This document shows positions 21,961-34,390 of a DNA stretch of 64,000 nt, piece after piece. Made by a program: the position numbers and the translations under genes. Numbering within the stretch: position 1 is the stretch's first letter; each line of letters begins with the position of its first letter. The stretch is taken from positions 102,881,287 through 102,945,286 of the forward strand of contig CM077159.1 in assembly GCA_039583875.1 (NCBI GenBank), written 5' to 3'. A model generated the notes under the pieces. The model searched no databases, was not told where the DNA came from, and saw only the letters and a program-made list of their open reading frames with translations. Source of the stretch: Platanthera guangdongensis (lineage: Eukaryota > Streptophyta > Magnoliopsida > Asparagales > Orchidaceae).

Positions 21961-24900
21961 CTAATTCTTTGCAGTGGTTGTAGCACGCCGCAGGCGAAAG
22001 TTGTAGCGTTGCCTTCCGTTAGCATCATCGTGCTGCCTCACATCCTTGAGTTATATTGCCTTATCAACCGGATCATCATCAGCATCGTCAGCATCGTCTA
22101 CAAATGGTGGAGAAGGGTGCATGCAATCAATCCTCCCCCGCTCAAATGCACGCATCTCTGTTGTGTTGTCCAAGCAATAGCGGTGAAGGAGAGCAGCATC
22201 CAAACTTTGCAGCTCCATCTAGAGTACCCAAGAGTCATCCGAAGGGGGCCGATCACGCCAACGGATGAGAAAGCGGTGGGTGTCGCCATCAGCAGTGGTA
22301 ACAGGCTCAGCACCAAGTATCATCTCTGGAGTGTAAAATGTCCGTGGAAACCTGGGGAACATATTAGCAGTAGGCAGGAAAGAAGACAACTTACCATCCG
22401 ATGATATACCTGTGGGGACCGAAAGAGAGTGATCATACGTACTACCACTCCCCAACCCATGAGAATTTAGAGTGGGAGAAGAAGACGACAAAGTGATCAA
22501 CTCTTGTGGTGGTGACACAAACATTGTTAAATCCGAAACGTTAAAAATGGGGGAGATACCCCAATCAACAGGCAAGTCCAAAACGAAAGCGTTCTGACCT
22601 AACTTTTTAACAATCCGAAAAGGGCCGGCACACTTTGGTGCTAACTTTTTAACGGTGCCAGTTGTCAAGCGTTCGGGAACCAAACGGACTAAAACTAGAT
22701 TGCCAATTTTGAAGTCTGATACTCTCCTATGTAAATTAGCGTGCGCTTGATAAGAGTCGTATTGCATAGTCAAGGTGGCACGTATACGTGCGTGTAAATC
22801 ATGGATGTGCTGGGCGAAGGATTGTGCAAACTGACTTGCCTTGTACGTTGGGGGCAACGACACCAAGTCAAGCGGCACAGGAGCCTTATACCCGTGGACA
22901 ATCTCATTTGGAGACAGACCTGTAGACCTATTCTTGGAATTATTGTAGGCTAATTGGGCATGGGGAAGGAGAAGATATCAAGTGCTCTTGTGATCACTCA
23001 CAAGGCATCGTAACAAATTTCCTAAGCTCCGATTAACCACTTCCGTCTGCCCATCAGTTTGGGGATGATAGGCAGAGGAAAACAATAATTTTGTTCCCAT
23101 TAATATCCAAAGAGTTTTCCAAAAATAACTAGTGAATTTTACGTCCCTATCCGATACTATAGTCTTTGGCACTCCACGGTCACTAACGACTTCTTTAAAA
23201 TATAGTTTAGCGACGTGAGACGCATCATTTGTCCTACTGCATAAGATGAAATAAGCCATCTTTGAAAACCTATCCACAATGACAAAAACTGAGTCGTGAC
23301 GGCGTAGGATAATGGGGAGGCCTAATACAAAATCCATACTAACGTCTACCCAAGGCATGGAGGGAATAGGTAAGGGTGTATATAATCCTACGTTGGTTTT
23401 ACTACCCTTAGACACCTGACACGTGCAGCAGCTACTCACTACCTGTCCCACCATAACCTTAAGCTTTGGCCAATAGAATTTGTCCTCGATTAACGTAATG
23501 GTCTTATCTCTACCGAAGTGGCCACTCAACCCTCCGCTATGCAACTCCTATATGATATGTAGTCGTAACGATGACTGCGGAATACATAGCTTCCCGTTCC
23601 TAAACAGGTAACCGTCCTTGATGGCGTATGCAGATATCGTCGTGGGGGAGCTATCCTGGGCAGATAAATAGAAATCCTGGAAGTCAGGACACATGGCGTA
23701 CTCATCCTTAACCCGCTCAAATCCTACAACATGTACTTCCATAGAGGTGAGTGAAAGAGTAAGATGACTAAGGGCATCCGCGACTCGGTTATCAGCTCCT
23801 TTAAGGTGCTTGAGATTAAACGTGTAACCTTATAAGAGAGTTACCCACTTAGCGTGTCGTGGGCTGATCTTATGCTGGCCGTTGATGAAACGTAAAGCCT
23901 CCTGATCGAAGAGGATCACAAACTCCTTGGAGAGGAGATAGTGCCTCCAATGGTGTAGACATCGGACTACAGCATAAAATTCCCTATCGTAATTTGAATA
24001 GTTCAGCTTAGGGCCGGACAACTTCTCGCTAAAATAACTAACGGGATGGCCCTCCTGGCTCAAGACACCTCCAATCCCTACCCCAGACGCATCACACGTG
24101 ATCTCAAAGACTTTAGCAAAGTCAGGTAGACGTAAGACAGGTGCCTCAGTCATAATCTCCTTTATTCGTTCAAAAGCATAGGTGGCGGACTTCGTCCACG
24201 TAAACTCTCCCATCTTCATACAGTCTGTGATAGGTGCCATAATACTACTGAAGTCTCGTATGAAATGACGATAAAACGTGGCTAACCCATGGAAACTACG
24301 CACCTCACGTAGGGTGGTTGGCACGGGCCAGTCCTTAATGACCTGAACCTTGCCCGGATCAACTCGAATACCCTTATAGCCGACTATATAGCCTAAGAAC
24401 TCTACCTCCGAGACATAGAAAGTGCATTACTTAAGATTGAGAAATAAAGTCTCCTTCCGCAGGGTGGAAAGGATCACGCTAATGTGGGAGATGTGCTCGG
24501 TAGTGGAGGTGCTATAAATCAAAATATCATCAAAGTAGACGACAACGAACTTCCCCATGAATGGCTGAAAGACATGTGTCATCATCCGGGAGAAGGTACT
24601 AGGGGCATTGGACAACCCAAAGGGCATCACAAGCCATTCGTATAGGCCATCCTTCGACTTAAACGTCGTCTTCCACTCGTCGCCCTCTCGTATTCTAATC
24701 TGGTGATAGCCACTCCGAAGATCTAATTTGGAGAATACGGTGGCTCCAGACAAGACATCCAACAAATCATGTAGGCGGGGAATGGGGAACCTATACTTGA
24801 TGGTGATTTTGTTGATAGCCCGGCTATCAACGCACATCCTCCATGTACCATCCTTCTTTGGGGCAGGTAGGGCTGGTACAGCACATGGACTCATACTAGT

Positions 24901-25900
24901 CCTAAAAAACCTTTCTCTAGCAAGCCCTCTATCTAGGACTGCAAATCCAGGTGAGCTGCGGGGTGGAGTCGATAATGGGGCTGATTTGGCAAGGAAGACC
25001 CTGGGATGAGATATATTGCATGCTGGATATTCCTAAGCGGGGGTAACGTGGGCAGCAACTCATCTGGGTACACGTCCCTATACTCCTCCAACAGTACCCG
25101 TAACTCACTAGGTAACTCATCCAAAATGCTAGAATCGGGCTTCGCACTTAGGAGGACTAGCGCATACATAATTCCATCAAAGAACGGATCTCTCTCAAAC
25201 TCTTTCCTACCAACTAGATTCAATGTTTTCCGTTCTACCAGAATAGTGGTGTCCTTAGCCAAGACTACGGGCTCCTTTGGGATGGTCGGCCTCAAAGTGA
25301 TGGTTTTGCCATTGAATTTGAATTCATAAGTGTTGGCTCTACCAAAATGTGTAACATCATGATCGTATAGCCAAGGGCAGCCTAACAACACATTACAAGC
25401 GTCCATCGGAAGGACATCACACCACACCTCATTAATGTTGGATTTGATTGAGAGTGGGACCAGACAGCGCTTGGTAATGGGTACAGAGATCTTGTTGATC
25501 CAAGCGACCTGATATGGGGTCGGGTGTGGTTCCGTGATCAAGGACATACGTGCAACGGCGTTCTCAGATACGACATTCACGCAACTACCACTATCAACAA
25601 TCAGCTTGCAAAGCTTCTCGCCACTCTTAAAAATCAGAGAAAATATGATCGTCCTCTTCCAATCATCTAATGGACGAGGAGTGGTCAAGATACAACGCAT
25701 CACCATAAGGGGGTGATCGTCCTCTAAGTCACTAGGGACTCCTTCGGGGTCACTCTCCTCTGCGGCCTCGTATACATAATCATCAGGGTCAGTAGTTTGC
25801 TCTAATAAGGCTAGGGTTTTTGTCTTTGTTGGGCATTCGTAGGCATAGTGGCCTTGAATGCCGCAAGAGTAACAAGTGGTGTTAGCCTTGCTAACCTTCT
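21961..25900 (-). pseudogene. pol: C1 zinc knuckle, protease, RT, RNase H, integrase and chromodomain (chromovirus pol)
   Basis: From right to left on the minus strand: gag zinc knuckle CYSCGIQGHYAYEC (about 25838-25882); protease LIVDSGSCVNVVSE within 24933-25706; RT 24427-24894 with YFDDILIYS; RNase H 23830-24324 ([15 protein letters not shown]); integrase 22978-23544 with VDVSMDF, SDRD and GQTE; integrase C-terminus and chromodomain-like tail in 22219-22878 (FLIRWRDRPPSDDSWV). Coding similarity seems to run on to a stop at 21961-21963. Several stops and frame breaks occur, for example TGA for Trp near 22980 and TAG after SWVL near 22219. The integrase tail (FNVSDLTMF) resembles CRM-type chromoviruses, but the clade is a tentative call. 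Confidence 0.85.
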
Positions 25901-27553
25901 TGAAAGTGCAAGCTAGATCTGATATACTCTAGAGGGGGGATGAATAGAGTATGGTGCTTAAAAACTTTTTACAACAATTGTTGCAATCTGAGTGAACAGG
26001 GAAGCAAATAATAAATCTAAACACAGCAGTTATCTAATTACAATCTACAAAAGAAACTAATCACAGATCACAAATCAATCACAGATCCTAACTAATCACA
26101 GATCACAGCCAGAAACAAAAATAAAGATAAGTAAGCCAGAAGACACAAGGAGCTATAGTGGTTCCCCTAAACTTGGTTACATCCACTCTTCTACCATCCT
26201 AGGTAGGAATCCACTACAGGATGAGTTGATCAGGTGTTCTGGGCACCAATGAGCTTTTGATAAGGTGCTCAAAAACCAAATCAGATTTTTTGATCACGTG
26301 TCTTGCCACCAATGAACTTTTGATAAGGTGCTCAAAAATCAAGTACAAACTTTTGAAGGGAGTTTGAAAAAACCTTTACAGAGATGGGGATGAGAGAGTG
26401 ATGGAAGTCTTCTCTTTCTCAAATCAGCTGAGAAGACTATGTGAATTTGATGTTGTCAAAGCTCCCCCTGAGTTCTTGAGATGTTCAGGAAATGAAGCTT
26501 TGCTGTAGGGTGATAGGCCTTCAGAGAGTTGATCTCCAGCAATTGATAATTTCAGCAACAAATGAAATGTTAGGTGTTTGGATTCTTGAATGATGTTGGC
26601 CTTGAACACTTGAATCAAAAGAGATCTGAAGATTTCAGTTGGTTGATCTCCTTGGTTGTGTGTTCTTGTATGAATTCTTTTAGGCACAGAATGTCTACAG
26701 GTATTTTTCTTTCTCTTGTGAACAGTTGGTGTTGAGAAAGATGTTGTTCCAGAGAAAAATTGTAGTAGAGAATCTTTTTTTTCTTCTTCTTGTTCACTCT
26801 CTACAGATGGCTTCTTGTTCTCTTGTGAGTGATTCAAAAATCTTCTATTTTATTCCCTTTGTTCTGAATAGAAAATGATCCTCTGTGAAGAATAGCCATT
26901 AGCCTGTCATTAATTGACTTCCTTAATTGCAATTGTCTTCTGGGGAAAGTCCAAAGAAACATTCCTTGATAATCCCTTTAAACTTGGTCCAGAATAAATG
27001 AAAACGGCTACAAAATCTTCTGAATTAATTGCTGACAATAACTCCTTAGCTGTTCTGAAATTTGAATCTTGAAAATCATTTAACTCTTTAGAAAATCGTC
27101 GAACTGAGCTCTACTATCGTCGAACTGAGCTCAGCGATTTGGACTTATACAGCAATAGATATCGTCGATCTGAGCTCAACTATCATCGAACTGAGCTTAG
27201 AGATAGAGAATCAATACTGGAGTCAAGATCGTCAAACTGAGCTCGAAGATCGTCGAATGGAGTTCGACGATTTGTTGAAGTTGAGCTCAGCGATCGTCGA
27301 ATGGAGTTCGACGATCCGTCGAAGTTGAGCTAGACGATCGTCGATTGGAGTTCGACGATTCATCGTACTGAGCTCGACGAAATGACTTAGTCTCCAAACT
27401 GAAAAACCTTGGTCTTGAGGTCAGCTTCCAAACCTAAATACTAACCCTTACACTCAATTCTAATTGACCTTTAGATCTATACAATGAGGTCAAAAACAGA
27501 TTTCCTAAAGACATAGTGATCCTGACCCAAATTAGTAATAGAGTGTTCCAACA
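25901..27553 (-). repeat. P1 3' LTR, minus strand
   Basis: It matches 48830-50482 over its whole length with scattered substitutions. At about 27085-27390 it carries an array of a roughly 16-20 nt motif, TCGTCGAACTGAGCTC and variants, in both orientations. TGTTGGAACAC starts at 27553 on the minus strand, after a CAAATAGAGGGAGAT polypurine tract. Confidence 0.93.
27085..27390. promoter_or_regulatory. TCGTCGA/GAGCTC motif array in P1 3' LTR U3
   Basis: About a dozen degenerate copies of ATCGTCGAACTGAGCTC and its inverted forms (GGAGTTCGACGAT) are separated by short spacers. A matching array is at about 50020-50310 in the other LTR. The position is the part of the LTR expected to be U3. A regulatory role is inference. 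Confidence 0.7.
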
Positions 27554-27570
27554 ATCTCCCTCTATTTGGG
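27554..27570 (-). other. P1 polypurine tract
   Basis: On the minus strand CCAAATAGAGGGAGATT lies directly before the 3' LTR. It resembles the S-element tract AAATAGGGGGAGAT. Confidence 0.85.
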
Positions 27571-27796
27571 TTAGGATTACTATTTACAGAACTGGGAAAA
27601 ATTAAAGAACAACATACAAAGCAACAATCATAGCAGAATCACAGATATATTATCCCAGACAAAAATCAGAAATCAAAATAATTGTCACCTTACAGAATTA
27701 TTCTTTCTCCTTGCTATTTATAAGCTTAATTTCTCTATTAGGATTAAGAGCTTCTTTCTTTGACCTTCTGTCATCAGCTGCACCTAGAGAAGTTTG

Positions 27797-30748
27797 TTAT
27801 TTAGGCCTTGGTACCACAGCTTCAGGGTGCAGCTCCATGTATCTATCAGAATCAAAAAATTTGCTGGAGGCATATCTTTCAAGTTCCTTCTTTCTTTGTT
27901 GAGATAGGGTAGTAATGCTGGAGGTGTCTCTGCCTTGCTCTCTGGCTTTCTTGATCTGATCCAGGGTAGCTAATTCTTTTATCCTAGCAATCCATGCAGT
28001 AGGATTATTTTCTGGATATTCAAATGGCACTGGAGGCTCATATCTGTTGGAAGGGTTATCTGGAGGAGCTCTGGATGAGGCTACTTCTTTCAACTTGTAG
28101 GGAAAAGGACCTGAAGTTGTATCTGATGAAGCTTGTCCTTCCCTAGAGTAAGGGTGTTGCCTTGAATAGCCTTTGGAGTAGACTTGGAATTCCTTTGGCT
28201 TCCTCTGTAATTTCCTCTTCTTGATTGAGAACCTCTGTACTATCTTCCCCTATATTGAGATCTTTCATGAGGCTGATAGGGGGTTTGGCTTTTAGCAGAA
28301 GGTTGAGCAGCTGAGCTTCCACCTGCACCTGTATCAGGAGGAGGTGGTGGAGGAGGATGAGGATGATGAAACTAAGAAGATCCTTTCTCATACTTCCTCT
28401 TCTTCTTCATGACGTTTAGTTGGTTCTTAGAATATTGCATCCAATGTTCAGTAATGGGGCAGTCATGAAGAATGTAGTAAGGTATGTCATTAGTATCTTT
28501 GACTTTAGCTGGAGGCACTCTTTTCATTGCCTTGCTCCTTGCCTTTCTTTTCCTGGCTATAGTGGCAGAAGAATCATCAGAATCAGTCCTAAATTCATCA
28601 CTTTCAGAGCTTTGCTCATCATATAAGGCATCAATCTTTTTCATATATTCTTTTTGAAGTTGGGTTGAAGCAGATGAGACAGCAGTTGTAGCAGCAGCAG
28701 TAGTAACAACAGACACAGAACTTTCTGGAGCAATACTTGTAGAAGATATAGCAACAGTAATATCAGCAGTAACTGGAGCAGCAACAGATTCAGAGAAAAT
28801 ACTTTCAGATATAAGAACCTCAGCATCAGTAATAACAGCAGGAATAACATCAGCAATAACAATAGGCTCAAAATCATATGCCTCTGTCTACATATCCTCA
28901 GAAACTAAAACATCAGCAGCAGCAGAAATAACAGCAACATTTGCAGGAGTAGCAGCAGCATCACTGGAAACAGGAGGCTCAGCAGTAGAGAGGGAATTTA
29001 TGTATGAGCTAATTAAGCTGGAATCACAGCTTGAGAAGGGCACAACGGCCTTGGAGAGATCCTCTGAGGGCTGGACTACAGTGCTTACTGAAAGACAACT
29101 GAAATACACTGAATCAAAATTTGATAATAAGGACCTGAGGTCCAGTGAGAAGACTGCAACTGCTGGAGGTGAAACTGGAGCTTGAGTAACAACAGCAGCA
29201 GCAAGGACTGAAGAAATGGCAGCAGCAGAAATGGCAGCAGCAGCAGCAGACAATCTAACTTCATAAGGCATCTCCCCCTGCCTAGATTCAGAGAGAGCTG
29301 GATTAAGGTACCCAGAGGAAGGGATTGCCTGAGGAGGAAAGATGGAAGATAGCCTGGCAGAAAGGGCTGCAACTGACTGAAGCAGTGGAGCCAAGGAGGC
29401 CTCTAATAGAAGTGATAGTCTGGGAGCTAGCAGTTCATATAATTTGTCAGCTAGGGCTGGAAGATCTACATGCTCAACAGGGATGTGAGCAGAGGTAGAG
29501 ACTGGAGGTGGAGCTACTGGTGATGGTGGTGGAGAGCTGGTGGATGGTAGAAGTGAAGGTTGAGGTGTGGGGATTGTTGAAATAGAAGAAAGTGGTATGG
29601 AGATAGAAGGTGTGAAGGAGGGTTGAGCAATGATATCTTGGAGAAGTTATTGATATGAGGTGGATAAGGAGGGTAGATCAGGAGGGGATGAAGGTGAATC
29701 ATCCATGAAGGAATCATCAAGAAGATTGAATGAGGGAATGTTGGATGATGTATCAATGTCTGGTTGAGGGTAGTGGTGTAATGGATGGAAGATTTCTTCT
29801 GTTATGGGAAGAGTTGGAATTGGAGATGGAATAGATGTTGGAGATGGGCTAGAAATGATGATGGTGGATGAGATTTGAATGGTGGAGGGTACTGGTGGAG
29901 ATGGAATAAGAGTTGGAGGAGGAGAAGAAGCAGCAGGCAAGTCATCTGCAAGGGCAGAGACTTGAGGGGAAGAGACTATTACATTCCTTGTGCCTGAAGT
30001 TGTGCTTGCAGAAGGCCTACTGGGCTTGGTTATCTGCCTGTCCCATTTGCCAAAGAGGGCACAGGACAGCCTCTTTGAAGCATTGATATGCATCCCAAAG
30101 GAGACTAGCAGGGCAGGGAATCTGTTATGGAGAAACAACCCTAGAATCCTCCCATAATTAACAAAGTTCTTGTTTATTTTCTTCTTGATCAGATCAAAGA
30201 AGACTTCTCCCCAGTTCAACTGTTTCTTATCCACAATGGCACCCATCAAGCACAGCTGATACCTAGAGATAGTATCATGTGCTGAATGCTTGGCCAGCAG
30301 AACCTTTCCCACTACATCAGCTAAAAATCTATATTCCACAGCTAAGTTCTTCTTCAGCAGCTTGCTAGGGTTTGCCTCAGAATGACCCATTCTTGCAAGT
30401 AAATTAGAAAATTCTTCTCCAGACAATTTTAGCAGTATCTCTTCCAGAACTTCATTCAAAAACCTCTGTCAGAATAGCAGTAGTCAAAGGTACCTAGGTT
30501 CCAGAAATTGAACCAATCACTGTGTTTTGGTCCTGGTTGTGGGCAGTATAGACCCACTCCTTAATCTCATCAGTAGCCAACTTGATTATTGTAGACATTA
30601 TGGTAACAAGCTTCCGCTCCTTGAACAGTTCCAGAATATCTTGAAAAATTTGATCAGTGGTGCTGAAAGACTCCATGTCTATATCAAATCCAGCATCGAA
30701 TTTCATTGCGGCTAGAACAGCAACAGAGACGGCTATGGTTACCTGCAA
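27797..30748 (-). pseudogene. P1 additional ORF (aORF) downstream of pol, decayed
   Basis: Open pieces on the minus strand are 30494-30748, 29647-30459, 28888-29394, 28372-28716, 28143-28391 and 27797-28093; stops and frame changes separate them. Residues about 41-108 of the 29647-30459 piece (FLADVVGKVLLAKHSAHDT to LNWGEVFFDLI and GRILGLFL) align with S1 aORF residues 133-200 (LLSDIIGKVLICKPGSHDH, FNWGELLFEKI, GRIISLYL). The upstream piece FQDILELFKERKL also resembles S1 FRNIILMLEEAGL. The middle is Pro/Ser-rich and then Ala-rich, with trinucleotide expansions at about 28655-28990. Just before 30735 is TTGATTTTTGCAG, an acceptor-like signal. Function is unknown; no membrane segment was seen. 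Confidence 0.75.
28655..28990. repeat. AGC/AAC-rich trinucleotide repeats in the P1 aORF
   Basis: Impure AGCAGC, AACAGC and AATAAC runs occur here, with a second cluster at about 29185-29255. In one minus-strand frame they encode Ala-rich peptides, in another Leu-rich ones, which explains the spurious poly-Leu reading at 28641-28877. Confidence 0.8.
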
Positions 30749-30884
30749 AAATCAACAAACAAAGCGACCAAGTGTAGAGATGTTTGGAGGGAAAGAGAAT
30801 TTTTGCAGAGAGATTGAATGCGCAAAAGGAGAACGACGGCCGAAAAATGAATTTTATATTAGGGTTCGACGTAGAAAAGGAAAG

Positions 30885-31140
30885 ATCGTTGAACTCAGTT
30901 CGACGATCGGGGCTTCTAAAGGAATCTGAAGGGTCTTCAATATCGTCGATCTCCGTTCGACGATATTGGAGAGCGTCGAGCTCCGTTCGAAGATAGTTCA
31001 GAGAACAACATCGTCGACCGCCGTTCGACGATCGTTGACCTGGAGAGATAGTTGAACACTATCTAAGAAGCGCTGAACTCAGGTCTAAGAAGCTCCGTTC
31101 GACGATTTGGGAGAAAATCGTCGAGCGCAGTTCAGAGACC
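30885..31140. repeat. Internal TCGTCGA motif array upstream of the P1 aORF
   Basis: At least eight copies of the ATCGTCGA-N-CTCCGTTCGACGAT type lie between the pol stop (31223) and the aORF start (about 30748). The motif is the one seen in the P1 LTR array. It is not an LTR fragment, because the rest of the LTR sequence is absent. It may act as an internal promoter or enhancer for the aORF, by analogy with its U3 location. Confidence 0.75.
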
Positions 31141-31222
31141 AGAAATACAATCTAGACACTTAGAAAAATCAAGATGTTTGCCTAGTCTTGATCAATTTTT
31201 AAAGTTTTTAAAATCTTGGATA

Positions 31223-34200
31223 TTATTTTAGACTTCCTCCATCTAACATTCCTAACTGATTTAGGAAGAAGGTGTGTTTCTTTTCATCCAAGGGTTTGGT
31301 GAAAATATCTCCCCTTTGCAAATCAGTTGGGATATATTGAAGTTCAATTTTATTCTTCTCAACATTATCCCTTAAAAAGTGATGCCTAATTTCTATGTGT
31401 TTTGTCCTACTATGGAGGACTGGATTTTGAGCTATAGAAATAGCACTGGTGTTATCACAAAAGATTTTTGACTTCTCTAAGTTGTAGCCATAGTCTAGGA
31501 GTTGGTTTTGAATCCACAATATTTGTGAACAACAACTGCCTGCAGCCATATATTCAGCTTCAGCAGTTGAAGTTGACACAGAAGTTTGTTTCTTGCAAAA
31601 CCAAGAGACAAGTCTGTCACCAAGGAACTGACAAGTTCCACTGGTGCTTTTCCTGTCAATTCTGCATCCAGCATAATCAGCATCAGAAAATCCAGTTAAT
31701 TCAAATGCTGAATCTTTTGGATACCAGAGACCTATATTTAGACAACTTTTAACATACCTGAGAATCCTTTTTACTAATGTTAGGTGTGACTCTCTAGGGC
31801 TTACTTGGAATCTAGCACATATGCATGTAGAAAACATTATATCAGGTCTATTAGCTGTAAGGTACAGTAAAGAGCCAATCATTGCTCTATATATTGTCTG
31901 ATTAATAGGTTTCCCATGTTCATCAGCATCCAATACAGCATTAGTAGGCATAGGTGTTTTCATACAAGATGCTTCAGACATACCAAATTTCTTAACCAAT
32001 TCATTTGCATACTTGGTTTGAAAAATAAAAATGCCTTCAGCATGATGTTTGACTTGCAATCCTAGAAAGAAGGATAGCTCACCCATGCTACTCATTTCAA
32101 ATTTAGAATGCATTAGGTTGGAGAACCTTCTGCACAAATTTGAATCAGTAGAGCCAAAAATAATATCATCTACATAAATCTGTACTAGTAGGGTATGGGA
32201 CTTATGGGTTCTAATGAAAAGAGTTTGGTCTACTCTAACCCTTATAAATCCATTTTCCAGAAGGAAGCATGCTAGGGTCTCATACCATGCTCTAGGAGCT
32301 TGCTTGAGACCATATAATGCTTTGTTCAATTTAAAAACATAATCAGGATGGGTTGGAGAGATAAAACCTGGAGGTTGTCTGACATAGACTTCTTCTTTGA
32401 TGTCTCCATTTAGAAATGCACTTTTTACATCCATATGATATACCTTGAAGCCTTTGTGTGCTGCATAAGCTAAGAAGATTCTGATGGCTTTCAATCTTGC
32501 AACTGGTGCAAAAGTCTGGTCATAGTCTATGCCTTCTTCTTAAGAATATCCTTGAGAAACTAGCCTTGCCATGTTCCTTACAATTACTCCCTGATCATCT
32601 AATTTTTTTCTGAACACCCATTTTGTTCCAACAATGGAGTGATCCTTAGGCTTTGGCACTAGTTTCCAAACTTTGTTTCTTTCAAATTGATGCAACTCTT
32701 CTTGCATTATAATGATCCAGTGTGGATCTTGCTCTGCATCTTGAATGGACTGAGGTTTAATTTGAGATAGGAAGCAAGTGTGCAACAGGTTTTGGTTGAC
32801 CAAATTTCTAGTTTGCACGCCGGCTGAGATGTCTCCAATTACTTGGGAAATTGGATGGTCTCTTGATGTTACTAAATCAACAGGTGGTGTTGATTGTTCA
32901 CCAACCTGTGTTGTTGTTTCCTCTTGTGGTACAACAACTGCCTCTTCAAGTTGTTTCTCTTCAATATGTTGAATGATTTATTCATCTTCACGGCTTTCAT
33001 CTTTTTAAGTGACCTGTAACCTGTTCAAATCTTCAGCAAGAGAATGTACCTGCAAAGGTTCTATGGTAGAAGTATTCTTCTCCTTGAAAAACATGTTAGA
33101 TTTATCAAATGATATGTGAACAGATTCTTCAATTTTAAGAGATGATTTATTATAAACCCTATAAGCCTTACTGATCATGGAGTATCCCAGAAACACTCCT
33201 TCATCAGCTTTAGCTTGAAATTTTGCTAAATATCTCTTGTCATTATTATGAATATAGCAAATACAGCCAAAAATTCTAAAATAATCAACTTTAGGTTTCT
33301 TCCCTTTGAGTAATTCATAGGGAGTCTTGCTCTTTAGTTTATGTATCAAACTTCTGTTCAGCACATAGTTGGAGGTGTTCACTGCCTTTGCCCAAAAAGA
33401 TAGAGGAAGGTGAGCATCTGACAACAATGTAGTGGCAGATTCAATAAGGGTTCTATTTTTACTTTCAGTTACCCCATTTTGTTGAGAAGTTCTAGGAGCT
33501 GAGAAAGTATGCCTGATCCCTTCACTCTGACAGAACTCTTGCATAAGAAGAGAATCAAATGCTGTCCCATAATCACTTCTGATCAGGGCAATGTGAGTAT
33601 TGAACTCAATCTGTATACATTTGAGAAACTCTGTCAAACACTTAAAGTTATCAGACTTCTTCCTCAGAAAGAACACTCATGGGAATCTAGAGAAGTCATC
33701 TACAACTACTAAAGTGTAAGATTTCCCTCCTAGGCTTTGTACTATAATGGGTCCAAAAAGATCCATGTGTAACAGATACAAGATCCTAGGTGAATCACTT
33801 TATTAAGTGATTTGAAACTATTTTTAGTTTGCTTGCCTAATTGACAAGCCCTGCAGAGTCCTTCTTTCTTGTAGTGGCCAGAAGGTAGTCCTCTAACAAG
33901 GTTGTCCTTGGATAGCCTAGCAATGGTTCTAAGGTTTAAATGTCCTAGTCTCTAATGTCATAAAACATTTGGTCTACAGATAGAATTAAACAGGCAAATG
34001 TCTACATCTGTTGAAAGAAAATCTACTAAGTAGATGTTACCTTTCATTTTACCTGTCAACACAGTTGTGTTGTCCTCTGACTTGATCTTGCATAAGGCTT
34101 TGCTGAAAGTCACCTGGTAGCCTTCATCACATAGCTGACTGATACTTATCAAATTATGCTTCAGTCCTTCCACATAGGCTACCTTCTTGAATGTCACTGT

Positions 34201-34389
34201 CCCAATCTAGACTGCACCATATCCTTTAGTTTGTCCAAAGTTTGAATCACCAAAAATACCTTTGGGTCCAAGCTTGGCTTTAAAGAATGTGAGGTTGTCT
34301 CTGTTTCCTGTCATGTGCTTAGAGCACCCACTATCCAAGTACCATTGCTGGTTTGATGTTGGATAGGTTTTCACCTGCACATAAAACAA
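31223..34389 (-). pseudogene. pol: P1 pol: protease, integrase, RT, RNase H (Copia)
   Basis: The order on the minus strand is the Copia order. Protease WYLDSGCSKHMTG (about 34306-34344) is followed by a TAG near 34204 where Gln is expected, then the pre-integrase region with KVAYVEGLKHNLISISQLCD. Integrase 33005-33676 has RSDYG and SQQNGV; its N-terminal zinc region and first Asp (33677-33957) are frame-disrupted. RT starts in 32540-32818 and, after one TAA at 32540-32542, runs in the same frame to 31223 with YVDDIIFGS and a full RNase H ([22 protein letters not shown]). Two stops separate integrase from RT, also in frame. The pol frame is +1 relative to gag, as in S3. It was once complete and is now inactive. 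Confidence 0.9.
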
Positions 34390-34390
34390 T

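Noticed and set aside
28641..28877. Poly-Leu reading on the minus strand
   Set aside because: Produced by trinucleotide repeats read in one frame; the aORF-related frame in this stretch is the Ala/Ser-rich one.
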